Shown one piece after another: positions 45,138-56,030 of a DNA stretch of 64,000 nt. The stretch comes from Lophium mytilinum. Taxonomy: Eukaryota; Ascomycota; Dothideomycetes; Mytilinidiales; Mytilinidiaceae. A program made the position numbers and the translations under genes. Below the pieces are notes generated by a model. That model did not search any database and was not told the origin of the DNA. It saw only the letters and a program-made list of their open reading frames with translations. The stretch is taken from contig MU004198.1 of the NCBI GenBank assembly GCA_010093605.1, forward strand, positions 1,246,456 through 1,310,455, given 5' to 3'. Numbering within the stretch: the stretch's first letter is position 1; each line of letters opens with the position of its first letter.

Positions 45138-46277
45138 GGTGGGCGAAGAGGACGCTGGGATGGGGTTAGACTGCGCAATCTGAGAGGCTGCATGGGCGGT
45201 TGGAACATACGAGATCGGATAGAGGATGAGGTTTTTGAGATTTGAGATAGACTGAGGAATCGGTACTGTTTTGAACAGCGTCGAAGAGAAGAGAAGAGAG
45301 TGAGGTTTAATGTCTTGAGTAGTAGTCTGGCTGTATCCATCCCTCAAAAACAAAGTCCCAACCATTTACTTATACCTCAAAACGTGGATGCTTATGACGG
45401 AATCAGTAGTACGGAGTTAGAAGTCACAAACGGACTTACGAAGATCAACCCATCCTACACACGCTTCGACTTATGCGGAAGCTAGAGCGAGGCACACGTA
45501 CCATCGAGCCGCAAATTCAAGATCCGACAAATTTGAAGTTTCGAGGTGAAGGATGCTAAACGGATACCGATGAAAGAACATCGAACTGCGTCAGTATCAC
45601 GTGCCCTACGTAACTCCATCAACCAATCAAAGCACTTCACTAAGTGACACTATACTCCCACAGAGCTCCCTTCCCGCACCCTCCACCTCTTAACACGAAT
45701 CTAGCCAAAAACTGCACGAAAAGCACAAATTCTCTTATCAACCCGCAATCACCCCACCCTACCCAGCCCTCCCTAGCAAAAGCTGCGAAGCGGCCAACAC
45801 ACCTTGCGGAGTTATCTCCATCCCCTCCATCAAGTGCGAGCGTCGCAAAGCGAGGTCCGCACAACCCTTAAAACCCCCCGCGTACCCCTCCATCCCCTTC
45901 AAGAAAACACTGCACACATCAATATGCATTCCATGAATGGAAAGAATAGTACCGCTTCATTAACAATTTCTCATCGCCTATCGAAAATGCACGCGTGGAG
46001 TAATAGCGAGTGGAAAATGGGGGGTATCAAGCCGTCTCTCTCTCTCTCCGTCACGCTCATGTTCCCGTCCATCCCTCCATCCATCGTTTCCAAGTCCAGT
46101 CCAATTACAACTTAGTCTCTACTTGACGCACTCACACTTTCATTAACAACATTCTCTCGCTCGCGCTCATATTGACATCAATCGTCCAGCCGTTCCATGC
46201 GGGCTCAAAATCACGCGTTCTTGCCACTACTAGCACTCTGTTAGTAGTGCTCTCTCATCTCGTTTCTCAGCTCGTCT
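45138..46277. other. Intergenic
   Basis: 1.1 kb: upstream of the MDR gene and downstream of the PAP2 gene. Frames 45640-45871 and 46172-46462 are unsupported. Confidence 0.35.
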
Positions 46278-47717
46278 CTACTCCTTTCCCCCGTGAAAGC
46301 CCTCCCAAATCCAGGCCACCGCATCTCCATCCCGCACCTCAGGCTTGTGGATCCGGAGGCACCACAAGAACCAATCCTCGACCGGCTGCAGATTCAGCAG
46401 CACCCTATTCCCCGTCCACGCAAGCCCGCACACGCACGCGCCTGCCACAGCGTCAAGGATGAAATGATTCGCGGTCGCGATAATCGCAATGAGGATAATT
46501 AGCGGATACGCGATACCAATCGCCAGACACATCAGCCGCCTGGGGCTAAACAGCCGGAGCCGGAACGTCGACTGGCTGCCAATGCGGTACGACAGCGTGC
46601 GGCAGCGGCGGTGGTGCGGCGCGAGCGGGATGGTGGCGATGGTGAGGCCGATGAGGAGGGAGTAGCCGAAGTGTAGCGACGGCATCGCGGCGTACTGGTT
46701 GCAGAACTTGTTTTGCGTCCACACGGAGCTCTCGCCCTCGGCGCCGTGCACCGTGTCGACGAAGCCGAAGCTGCGGGCTTCGTCGCCGGTGGCGCCGGGG
46801 ACGTTGGGGTCCGAGAGGAGGCGGGGAGGCATGCAGGGCCAGAGGGTGAAGACGATGAAGGCGATGAGGTTGCACATGGCCATGGTACGGCGGCGGGCTT
46901 CGTAGAGAGCTGGGCTGGCGGTAGGGACATCGTCGGGGGCGGGTTTGGTGGCGGGAGTGGGTAGGGTGAGGGTTGGGCGGGAGGTGTAGTGGAAGAGCCA
47001 GACGAGGAAGAGGATGGTGCCTGGTATGTGGATGAAGGAGTAGGTGCGATTGGTCCAGTGCATGAGCATGGGGTGGGCGAGGAACCACTGTTGGATGGGG
47101 AGTTCTAGGAAGAGACCGAGGCGCTGTTCTATGTGGATTAGTTGCATGGCGTGCCTCCGCGCGACGACGACAGTGCCTTCGACAAGAGTCAGCGCTGAGA
47201 ATGCGCGACCAAGTTGGTAGACCTAGTTTGGTAGGTTAGTAAATGATCCAGAAGGCTGATGGGTGGATAGGACTAGTAGAGTGTGGGGTGTGGCGCAGAC
47301 TCGGGAAGAGGTGGAGCATACCCAGTATATCAAGGCCCAGTACCACGCCTCGACCAAGAACGGAAACTTTTGCAACAGCCGGCTCAGAAACTTTCCCTTA
47401 AACCTCTGCGTGTTCGGCGACGTCACCTCCCTTCGGAAGCCTAGCACCGATATCTCTCGTCGCTGCCAATACGACTCCTGCGGCGCGAGCAGCGACGGCG
47501 AAGCGGGTCTGTCGGAATCCCCCAAAAGCGAGTCTGTCAGTTGCGGACTGCTGGATCCAGACTCGATGCTATCGGGCGATGAATCCCTGCGCGACCGCGG
47601 GCTTTGGGATCGGGAATTGCGCGCGAACATGTTGTAGTTCTTGTTGCGGTTGACCCACGTGCCACCGAAGAGCAGCGTCACCACGACGAGTGGCTCTGCT
47701 ATGGCGCCGATACCCAT
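46278..47717 (-). CDS. PAP2-superfamily integral membrane protein (inositolphosphotransferase-like)
   Basis: Two exons (47717-47322 and 47222-46278) with a 99-nt intron give 446 aa. The N-terminal exon has a hydrophobic start (EPLVVVTLLFGGTW) and a Ser/Arg-rich loop. Exon 2 has several helices (IPGTILFLVWLFHY, MCNLIAFIVFTLWPCMPP, LAIGIAYPLIILIAII). The PAP2 active site is split in the usual way: YAAMPSLHFGYS (Ser-x-His) and TANHFILDAVAGA (His and Asp). The layout resembles yeast-type inositolphosphorylceramide enzymes. It probably handles phospholipid head groups or lipid phosphates in the secretory pathway; whether it is a phosphatase or a transferase is open. Confidence 0.87.
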
Positions 47718-49578
47718 GGTGGCGGATTTGTTGCCTGGGGCGAGGACGTGAGGAAGACGAGGAAGAGCTCAGAAGGCTGCAGTTACGCAGAGGTGACTGT
47801 TGATTATATTCTCAGGCGGTATGGCGACGCACGCTCTGGAACTCCAGTCGGTGGCGCGAGCAGGGATTGAAAGCCCGGGGTTAAAGATATGCGTACGCAC
47901 TGAAGCGTGATGCGGGTGGTGCCGATCTCTGTCGAGAATACGTCGAGGTATGGATGCACAAGAGGAAGAGAGGACACAGAGACGGGAGAGTAGGAGAGAA
48001 GAGGCGAGAGGTTATGGAAGGACAGATGCGATGAGACGAGAGAATAGGAAGGCAGCGGGAAGGTCGGCGACGGAGATTAGAGACATAGGGCTGGCTGTTG
48101 ACATTTGCATTCAACTCGTGGCTGCCGGCGCCGTCTGCTAGAGGCATCCGAGACCCCTGCCCCACCTCTGAGGGCAGAGCTTTGCTGGCGCTGCGTACCT
48201 GGGAATACGCCGCTGCGTCATCATCCATCATGTTTGCGCTAGAACACGAGTTTGACAGCTACCCGTTGTCAGTTGAAGCTGCGACAGTGCTGCAGCCCTC
48301 CCAGCTGTCTCTGCTCTTTGCTACATTCTACAGTGGCCTGGGCGTCTCTCTCAGCGTCTCCTGCTGGTGAGGAAGAAGCCTGACGTGCACCAGACGGGTG
48401 GGTTGATGGATGCTGAAGAGTCTGCTGGCCGGGCCGTGGTTGGAGGCCACGCGAGCATCCCGGCTCCAACCACCCACAAGTAGCTTAGGGGCCGCTGTTG
48501 CCGGACGCGTGAGCCACTGCGTGCACAAGGCTGCCTGTTTATCAATCCGAGGCGCCATCGCGGGCGAATCAGCGCGGCCGTCGTCTTCGGTCATGTCGGC
48601 CAGCGAAGCATCCGTTTTCCGAATGTGCTGTTGTCTCGTGACTTTCACCTGCACGCCCAGCCCTCTTCACGGGCTGGTTGGGAGCTGTGATGGTGTGCAA
48701 GTGTGTGCAAAGGGGCCAATTGAAGTGTGTTGCGGCGCGAGAGCAAACGACCACTTTCCAAGGCTGTTGATGGGGATTCAAGGAAGCGCGATACCTAATC
48801 TCTTGACCGCCTTCAAGCCACCATCGTGCTGTGGCGTCCGAGGATAAGCCGAGGGTTATCTGATGATCACTCATGCATCATTCTTTCGTTCTTACAAAGC
48901 CCATGCGTGATGGAGTAATCCCCTACATTGGGTAGTAAGACCACTTCGGAGCTCACATCGGGTTGATGGAGATGACCGGATGCGATTTGGGTTGTGGTTG
49001 GTTCTGGCTCTCGTGACACGTGACACCTGTCAGAAAGTAGGCCCTATTCCAACATCTAATTTCCCGGCTCTTTAGCTCGTCACCACCGTGTACGATGCGT
49101 CGTCATAGTCTCACTTCCTTACTCTCGCTGTCCAGTTTCTCTAAAGATGCAAACAAAGGTACCCCTAATTGCTCAATGTATCAGATTACTTTCCAGCTCA
49201 GAATCTTGCATATCCATTGGGGTCGACTACTTCACAGTACGGAAAGTTTACGCGGATCTGGGCTAAGACACATTTTCTTTGACTACGCGCAAGTCAACAT
49301 ATCAATCTTAAAGAAATAGTTCACGATATCCACTCTATATTCAAGTCATCATGCTAGAGCACCCCTGATGGTCGTTGCCTTTTCAAGCCACAACCTCAAA
49401 TATCACGATAGGAAGTCCCAATAGAAGGAGAAAGTAGCATCACTTCAACATTCACGATCTCGTCAAGGTGTGAAAATCCCTCCGCCATCACCAAGCCATT
49501 TCACTTTCCAATATGCAATTTCATCACAACTTGCCCAAACATCCAACCCCTCTCTGCCGTTGTAGAATATAGACCCTC
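47718..49578. other. Long intergenic stretch, no gene seen
   Basis: About 1.86 kb, mostly GC-balanced, with overlapping short frames on both strands (48098-48874) but no signature. It separates the housekeeping-like part from the secreted-protein island to the right. Confidence 0.35.
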
Positions 49579-49827
49579 CTATGGTGTCGGAGCCAACAGG
49601 ACCGCCGCACAGGCAGCCTGGCACGATCCAAAAGCTGTGTTGCAACCTATGATGGTAGCGGGAGCCGTAGCGCCCAAAGTCGCTCCCCAAGTGGCGCCAC
49701 CAGCGCTGTAGCACGCCATGACCACACCAGCACAACCAGCTTGGCAGATTCCGTAGCCGATCGGGCCCGCTGAGATAGGAACAGCAGCGCCGGTGAGCAG
49801 AGCGAGTATCGAGAGCCGGAGCTTCAT
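49579..49827 (-). CDS. Small secreted cysteine-rich protein
   Basis: 82 aa from ATG 49827. MKLRLSILALLTGAAVPISA is a signal peptide. The mature part is Gly/Ala-rich with five cysteines (GYGICQAGCAGVVMACYSAG, then ATIIGCNTAFGSCQAACAAV). It ends LLAPTP. I recognise the pattern from a widespread small protein family in fungi, sometimes labelled zygote-specific-like; its job is not established. The hydrophobic Ala/Gly content suggests surface activity or membrane contact. Start chosen at the second ATG because it opens the signal peptide; the upstream extension (MHTISHPHHQ) is hydrophilic. Confidence 0.8.
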   Translation of the reverse strand: MKLRLSILALLTGAAVPISAGPIGYGICQAGCAGVVMACYSAGGATWGATLGATAPATIIGCNTAFGSCQAACAAVLLAPTP

Positions 49828-50162
49828 GGTGGGAGTATCGGATTTGGGCTGGTGATGCGGGTGTGAGATAGTGTGCAAGTGGTGGAAGGAGGAAGCCTTA
49901 CTATTGCTTGAGTGAGGATTTGTTGTCGACAGGTAAGGCTCTCTGCGAAGTTGGGGATTTATGAGGATGTTGGCTGCCTAGCACATCAGACGCCTCTGCG
50001 GCGTGGGGCTTGCAGGGGCGTGGGTTACACAGCAGAGTATGCCATTCGTCGACATGCAGGCGACCTCCACACTCGGAGAGACCTGCAGATAGGCTATGAG
50101 TGGTGAAAAGATGGAAAGTCCAGGCACTTCCAAGTTGGATCGGACGAAACTCCGGCCACTAA

Positions 50163-50283
50163 ATCGTTGTCGTCGTCGTCGTCTACCTCGCTCTCCCACC
50201 ACACCTCCGCATCCGCCTCCTTAATCTCCTTCTCCAACCACCCACGTCTCTCAAGAAAGGGAGCGGGGGCGTGGTGGAAGCTC
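50163..50283 (-). repeat. Coding-like relic, copy A
   Basis: On the minus strand this segment reads FHHAPAPFLERRGWLEKEIK, then EADAEVWWERE and an Asp run. A second copy at 54586-54697 reads FHYAPASRVERRGWVGKEIE, then EAEAETPWERE. Similarity at the DNA and protein level shows both come from one former coding sequence. No complete gene remains. Confidence 0.55.
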
Positions 50284-50624
50284 GTTCTTCTCCACTCTCT
50301 CGTAGAGTACCTCTACTCCAATTCCTCTATTTTCCCCTTTACACCCCCCCCCCCCATCCCCCATAGACCACGGCCAGGGCCGCACATTTGCTATGATCGC
50401 TCTCTAGAGCCCGGAGCTTCTCGCGGGTCTCCTTTCACCCCCGCCGCAGCTTCTAGTTCCCACGTCGTGTTCGTTCGGCCCCGCTTCAGAGAGCGCTCTT
50501 CAATATCTCACGCTGTTAAATGCCGCTGGCACTACATTCTATCTCCAACAAGGTGCGTATTTGAGCTTGTTCTCCTCCACGAAGCGGCCTTCCTTTCTAT
50601 TAGCCAATATCTTGATTTTTTCCT
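50284..50624. other. Intergenic with C-homopolymer
   Basis: Contains a run of more than ten C near 50345-50357. No gene. Confidence 0.35.
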
Positions 50625-51541
50625 CTAAAAGCTGAATGAGGTATATTCACAGCATTCTCTCACACCCTCAATAATGCTTTCCCACAGTTTACACTTATGA
50701 GACGCCCGAAAATCCTCCCTTGCCGGCTTGCCCTCTTCACCTTTGTACCACAAGTATGGCGTAAGGTCGGCATTGCACATAAGGGCGTCGCGTAATGTTG
50801 CAATGCAGTGGCTCACGTGCGCTCGAGCAACGGCTGCGCCGATACGCTTTAGCAGCCACGGCGCCAAACCAGTGGGGTGTTCGTCTCGCCATACGAACTG
50901 TCGAACGACGTTCAGGCAATGAAGATGATGGAATACTTCCACAGTACCAATGCAGCCTTCCTTCCCGAACTCCTCGGCTCGTACAAAGCCTTGCACGATG
51001 CTGTGACTCAGTGAGGCCACGCCTTTTTGGCGGGATTAAGACTGCCGACACTGGATGGCGAATGTTAGCGAGTGATTTCTTTCGAAATCTGTAAAACAGC
51101 TCGCCTTGTCTGAAGAGGGGGGACGCTACTTACTATTTTCGAAGCGCTGCCATGCTTCCCACGCTCCAAGGTTGGTGGGCCGTCATATTCCTTATGCAAT
51201 AAAGTTCTTCCTGCGAAGTCATGGAATTCATACTGAACATACTCCAAAAACGGAGCTGTGTAAAGGAACCATCATTAGCTTCCTGGAACTGTCCACAGAT
51301 GAACGCAAAAAATCGGCATGTACATACACCAAATGCTGAGCTGTTTCGTGCATTCTATATCTGATGCGCCGCAATCGGAAAGCAGTTCCGAGCATGAAAG
51401 CTCCCGCGATAAACATGAAGACGCAGACGATTCTCGACAATAAATCCAGAGAGTTCAGGCAATCCGAGTTGTGTGTGGCTTGTCCGCCGTCAATGAAGAA
51501 TTGCTGGTCATCTCGCTCGAGCAGTTTCCTTCCTCGACCAG
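50625..51541 (-). pseudogene. UstYa-like (DUF3328) oxidase relic
   Basis: Minus strand, in pieces. Near 51540-51385: KLLERDDQQFFIDGG and a membrane helix (RIVCVFMFIAGAFMLGTAF). After a one-base frame change: SDIECTKQLSIW, then an intron and PFLEYVQYEFHDFAGRTLL with YDGPPTLERGKHG, the usual UstYa middle. The last part (51020-50625) has VEVFHHLHCLNVVRQF and HVSHCIATLRDALMCNADL, the two HxxHC motifs of the family, and ends near HKCKLWESIIEG. No ATG opens the N-terminal frame, a frame change sits at about 51375, and stops interrupt the stretch near 51010-51080. Active site motifs remain, so the decay is recent or reflects sequence errors. It lies 1 kb from a precursor-like gene and an intact paralogue. 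Confidence 0.65.
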
Positions 51542-52463
51542 AGAATTAGGTCCTTTTCCCGCAGCTTCCCACCCATCAATGAAATCTTCATGGCAATTGA
51601 CTATACCTTGGAATGAACTCAGATGTCGAGAATCTCTGCGTTGGGTCAATATTTCAGTCAATACATGGGTGGTTATTATCGCCCTATAGGTGAGCATCGC
51701 CACTCCGCGCCTCTCCCTTACGTCTCGGTCCCGCCTATTTTGGTGCGCGTGTACTATACTAATTATACCGCGTCATGTGGTGATATCTCACTTTATGCAA
51801 TGTTGCGCTTGTACCCACAATCTTATCCAACGTCGAAAGTACCTACGGCATTCAAAGGTGGAGCCATCGGAAAGATCACAAGACAGTCTAACTTACTCAA
51901 CTATACTCGGGGTTTGTGTCGTGTCACCCCGGGGCGGGCCTCTTGGTGTCCGTATACAGAAAAAAGATCGTTTGAGGGGCAGGTAGTCACCGATATCGCA
52001 TTTGCCACGACGCTGACGCCAAAACCTTGGTATTGTGAATAGTTCTTGTGCCACAATTTGCTTGGACAATTCCATTATTAATTTGACGACTCGGATCTCA
52101 CAGCTGCAAATGTCAGACCTCAGCAATGGCTACATCATAGAGGAACATGAAGGCTTTATGCATTGCACAAGGTTCTCATAGATTGATTAAGCCTATAGCT
52201 CTACACACTAGCATATCCTCTTGTGCAACCTCCTAACATGGCATCCAACAACATGAATCCCAAAGACTAGAATCTCGTTCGAAACTCCTCTCAAGCATAG
52301 TTTCTTAGTCTCTGGACTGATTGTTAGCCCCAGCTTTGTCAAAGAGCACATGCTCCCCCTTGGAGTAGGTGTTAGTTCAGACGGGGATTGGTGGAGGCAG
52401 ACTTGTGCGGCTATAGAATTAGAATTTCTTACCACCGGCTTGTCCCTCGCACAGTTTAACTCT
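51542..52463. other. Intergenic
   Basis: About 920 bp; contains the 3' flank of the precursor-like gene. A neat intron-like segment (gtaagaa ... ctaacacctactccaag) lies just after its stop, at about 52433 down to 52361 on the minus strand, so a 3'-UTR intron is possible. No other gene. Confidence 0.35.
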
Positions 52464-52709
52464 TCAGCCAAGGATATCAGCTGGGTTGGCCACCGCATCA
52501 AACTCCTCCTGGTAAGCGCTAACGCCATCGTCTGATGCTACTATCTTTATAATAACGTTGACGGCATCGATAGTAGAATCATCCCGTTGCCCTAGGATAT
52601 CAGCTGGATTGGCCACCGCATTGATAATGGACTCGTCGCGCCTGAGAACAGGGGCAGCAATGGAGACAGCTGCGAGAGCTACAATGATTGAAAAGGTAGT
52701 CTTCATCAT
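52464..52709 (-). CDS. Small secreted precursor-like peptide with duplicated decapeptide
   Basis: 81 aa from ATG 52709 (MMKTTFSIIVALAAVSIAAP, signal peptide; Met2 could also start). After it comes VLRRDESIINAVANPADILG, then QRDDSTIDAVNVIIKIVAS, then DDGVSAYQEEFD and AVANPADILG directly before the stop. The decapeptide AVANPADILG occurs twice; its ten codons differ only by three synonymous changes (AAT/AAC, CTA/CTT, GGG/GGC). RR after the signal peptide is a Kex2-like site, and the N-terminal parts of repeats one and two align ([RQ]RD[ED]S-x-I-x-AV). Placement between two UstYa genes suggests a peptide precursor, but classic RiPP precursors have more Kex2 sites. A small secreted effector is the alternative. 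Confidence 0.65.
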   Translation of the reverse strand: MMKTTFSIIVALAAVSIAAPVLRRDESIINAVANPADILGQRDDSTIDAVNVIIKIVASDDGVSAYQEEFDAVANPADILG

Positions 52710-53346
52710 GGTTCTGAAGGAGCAAGTAGGTTGGTGATGCCGTTGAGTGAACTTGAGTAGAATAAGCCGTTCGAAGGAAAGAGAGTACGATAGTTATATA
52801 CTCTAGGTCTTCCAGCATAGACACCTGATTATCAATACGATCGTTTGGTGTGTCACGCTGTGGTTGTCGAGAGCTTGGAGTAGCGTCACTACACCGCCTC
52901 ATGCGGAGCTCCCATAGAATGAACATATGACTTCGAAAGCTTAGCCAGAAGTCTTGTTAGATGCCAATCAATGGTTGCTGTAGAACCCAAAGTCAAGTAG
53001 CCAAGTATGGGAGAGTGGACCGGAGTACAAATATAATGGAGTACCACAATCGGGACGTTGTTCGGCTCATACAAGGTACTTAGTAAGTTTCACTCATACT
53101 TTCGGGTGTGAAGCACACACTTAGCAAGCAGTCTACTTGAGTGCATCACGCCACCCATAGCGGTGAACCGGTGGTGCCTCCTTCAGCTCATCATATCCGT
53201 GGGAAGCTTGAACGTTTTCACTGTTTTGCAAAATTTCTACCTTATTTAGTCAAAAAGAAATTTTCCTGCCTGCTTCAATACGCCGTCTTCTTTCCCCCTC
53301 TCCCTAAGTTTTTGTTCCGGCGTAGCTCTCGCGATTCTTAAACATC
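52710..53346. promoter_or_regulatory. Divergent region, precursor-like gene and UstYa
   Basis: 637 bp separate the start of the precursor-like gene (minus) from the intact UstYa gene (plus). Shared regulation is plausible. No binding motif can be named. Confidence 0.4.
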
Positions 53347-54316
53347 ATGGACTTGAAGGAAGCCTCATACCACCCCTTGATCGCCCCTGAATCTTTCCCG
53401 GATGATGAATGTGATTCAAGCATGTCGAACCTCGCCATGACAAGAAAGCCATCATGGCGCGATTACATTTTGAGTCCGCTTCTCAGCGCTATCTTGCTCC
53501 TGATCGCCTTGACAACCACCCTGATCATCCTCGTGCTCGCTCAGAAGCCGAGTGATATGCAATGCACCAAGCAATTGAATATGTACTGTAAGTTCTCCAA
53601 GACCATCCTCTATTATCCACGTTCGATTCACGTTAACAACGCACTACAGCACCCGCTCTCGAAGCGGTTGAATACATAGACATCGACTTCGCAGCTTCTT
53701 TCAACTCTACGAACATTTATCGTGGCCCTCCAATCCCCGAGAGGGAAGCTGCGTGGGACAAATTGACTTACAGTAAGCCTATCATCACGTAGTGATACTC
53801 GTCAGCAAGATATATTAAGATTCAATCTCTAGAACACGCCATCGAAGTCCCCGTGGACAAAATAGCCGGCCTCAACCGCTCCGAAGCTGACCATCTCAAG
53901 CACGTCCCCAAAGACGTAGGGACCGGCTATGTTGGACTTCTAGAAGTATTCCACCAGCTACATTGTCTTGTGCGTCACACGGTCTCATAATCTCTGTTCT
54001 TTTCAAATCGCGGAGTGCTGCTAATCGCCTCTTTCCTCGCGTATAGAACATGATTCGAATGTATACATGGTGGCAAGTCGGTAAGTACCCCGGCACACCT
54101 GACGGGCTGTCAATGAGCGCGTTAAAGAACCGCATGCACGTCGATCATTGTATCGAGTCGTTAAGGATCGCGCTGCAGTGCTGGAGTGATGTGACACCAC
54201 TGCTTGTTCGGCTGGGAGGGCCGGTAGGGGCGAAGGCGGACTTTAATACCCACCATAGGTGCCGCAATTTTGACAAGATTGAGGAGTGGATAGATAATAA
54301 TTGGACTGTGGATTAG
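53347..54316 (+). CDS. UstYa-like (DUF3328) oxidase, intact
   Basis: Four exons (53347-53587, 53650-53772, 53833-53969, 54047-54316) give 256 aa; introns of 62, 60 and 77 nt all have GT-AG ends and keep frame. An N-terminal cytosolic part is followed by one membrane helix (LLSAILLLIALTTTLIILVL). The UstYa middle follows (LNMYSPALEAVEYIDIDF, YRGPPIPEREAAW). The catalytic-type motifs are LLEVFHQLHCLNMIR and MHVDHCIESLRIAL (two HxxHC), and the C-terminal end is FNTHHRCRNFDKIEEWI. Members catalyse oxidative cyclisation or hydroxylation in fungal RiPP and other peptide pathways. Intact, with no lesions seen. Confidence 0.9.
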
Positions 54317-54465
54317 CAGTTTCGTCGTTGTTTATTCTTGTTGGTAGATTTCGAGGTGAAAAGAATAGAAAATGTCTGCATTCATTGGCTGGTGGTGGGA
54401 CTATTCTGCGAGATCGATATTCGAATGCGTGGCAATGTATCGGGGCATATTAAGCGGTGATATCA

Positions 54466-55024
54466 AAATTCGCACAGATTAACAGCCCTATACTGTTTAG
54501 TCTAAAGAATATTAGTTAAGGCTTATGAAATTACCCACCCTCGACCTAAATCCTATAAGAACGTATCTTTTTAGCAAAGCAATCCTCGTCGTTGTTGTTA
54601 TCCTCCTCTCTCTCCCACGGCGTCTCCGCCTCCGCCTCCTCTATCTCCTTCCCCACCCACCCACGCCTTTCAACGCGGGAGGCGGGAGCGTAGTGGAAAA
54701 TCCAGCCAGCTCGTCCAGCAGAATATGCTAGACCTCCTAAGTAGTCAAGGAACCACGTGCTCTGCACGGTAAACTTCCATTCTCTGTCATGCTAGTATAT
54801 ATAAGTCTTTTAAAGGCTTAATAGGAGCCAAGCTTCTCTCCCAGCAAGGCCTCCATACAGTCCTCCACATATCTAAGGCGCTTTTCAAGCGCGGGGATCT
54901 TCTTCGTCTCCTTCTCTAGGTCGTCTACCCTCCGCTTCAGCCGCAGATTCTCCGCCTCCAGCTTCGCCAACCTACAGCGTTCCACTTGGAAAGGACTGTT
55001 TCTATCGATGAGCATATACATCAC
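54466..55024 (-). pseudogene. RIP-like diverged copy of a locus also found at 61.9 kb, with inserted segment
   Basis: 54466-54585 and 54795-54860 align by eye with 61884-62060 (e.g. gcacagat-aac, atga-attacc, cttttaaa-g-cttaa-agga-cc). The 54.5-kb copy has T or A where the other has C or G at many sites. The coding-like 3' part on the minus strand ends DCMEALLGEKLGSY, against DCVEAVIGENPGSC at the other copy. Upstream it holds a coiled-coil-like stretch (RCRLAKLEAENLRLKRRVDD). About 200 bp between the aligned parts match the other relic at 50.16 kb (54586-54697). No intact gene. Confidence 0.55.
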
Positions 55025-56030
55025 ATATTAGCGTTTTACTTGCTAATTAGACTAGACTAGTCATCTATTGCTATACAATTTCTTCACCCTTATAAGATAT
55101 ATCTTAAAGGCTTAAGAGATATATTACAAAGTAGGTGACCAGTAAGGAAAAATAGAGGAAATAATTGAATAACTGTTTAGCAGTCGGAGAAGGGGGCCAC
55201 CCTTGTAGATGACGCTAGAAGCGCCACTGCTAAAGACTACATATATTAGCTTTTTATACAACAAACAGTAACATTAAGGGAGTTAGTAAACACACACCCC
55301 CTTTTTAGTAAATACACCCCCCCTCCGTTAGAGAGGCTGATTGATCCTATAACTAATTAAAACTTCCATTGTAGATTAATCCGACTAATCTAATTGGCTA
55401 TACAAAATGGGAACGATAAGGTAAAATAGAAAGGATCGCCCGTGGGAATGTCAGGCGCAGTACTAATAAGAGCGCATTTTTAAGGCCTAGAAGACCCAGT
55501 AATTCGCCTTAAACGTAATTCAACCCACTCCTGGTCAAGACACGATTAGAGGCATTCCAAAGGAACATACTTAGACCGCTAGCCTACTAGATCCGGCATA
55601 TTCTCAGTGAGAGCAAACCTCGACAACTTAGATCCATAGATTGCAAGTCACTCCTTGTCCAAGCAACCTTGTTCCCCACGCAAAACTCTCCAGTGAACGC
55701 CAAAGGCCTTACAGTCCGTGAATGCTCAGAAGGACATTCATCAGCAACACCTTAGCAATAACGCTGAATCTCTATATTCACTGTGCTAGGATACAATGCC
55801 CTACCGCGTAAACAAGAGAGGTGCTCCGGAAATCACTCAAAATAATCAGAATCGAATCTGTACGTCTTCAGGCCCCAAAACCATGCAATGGATACCAAAA
55901 GAGGCGTCGGGCGTGTTCGACGCTGCTGACACCGGCGCTGTCCATGAATATAAACCCAATGCCAATCAAACCGTTTCCGCATAAACTCCTTCACTTCCTC
56001 CCTAAACAGCCCCAAATATCTCCTCCCCAC
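55025..56030. other. AT-rich, RIP-like intergenic region
   Basis: 55030-55450 is AT-rich with few C/G-containing words. It contains cacaccccctttttagtaa and a nearby accccccctccgttagagagg, which resemble the ends of the element at 60.7-61.5 kb, so a decayed copy may lie here. 55450-56030 shows no gene; small frames at 55796-56207 are shadows. Confidence 0.4.

Noticed and set aside
46532-47088. Two long minus-strand frames in other phases inside the PAP2 gene
   Set aside because: They are GC-rich shadows (Pro/Ser/Arg-biased) of the real frame.
47862-47885. tRNA-like stretch (gcgagcagggattgaaagcccgg)
   Set aside because: It does not fold into a cloverleaf with A and B boxes when read in context.
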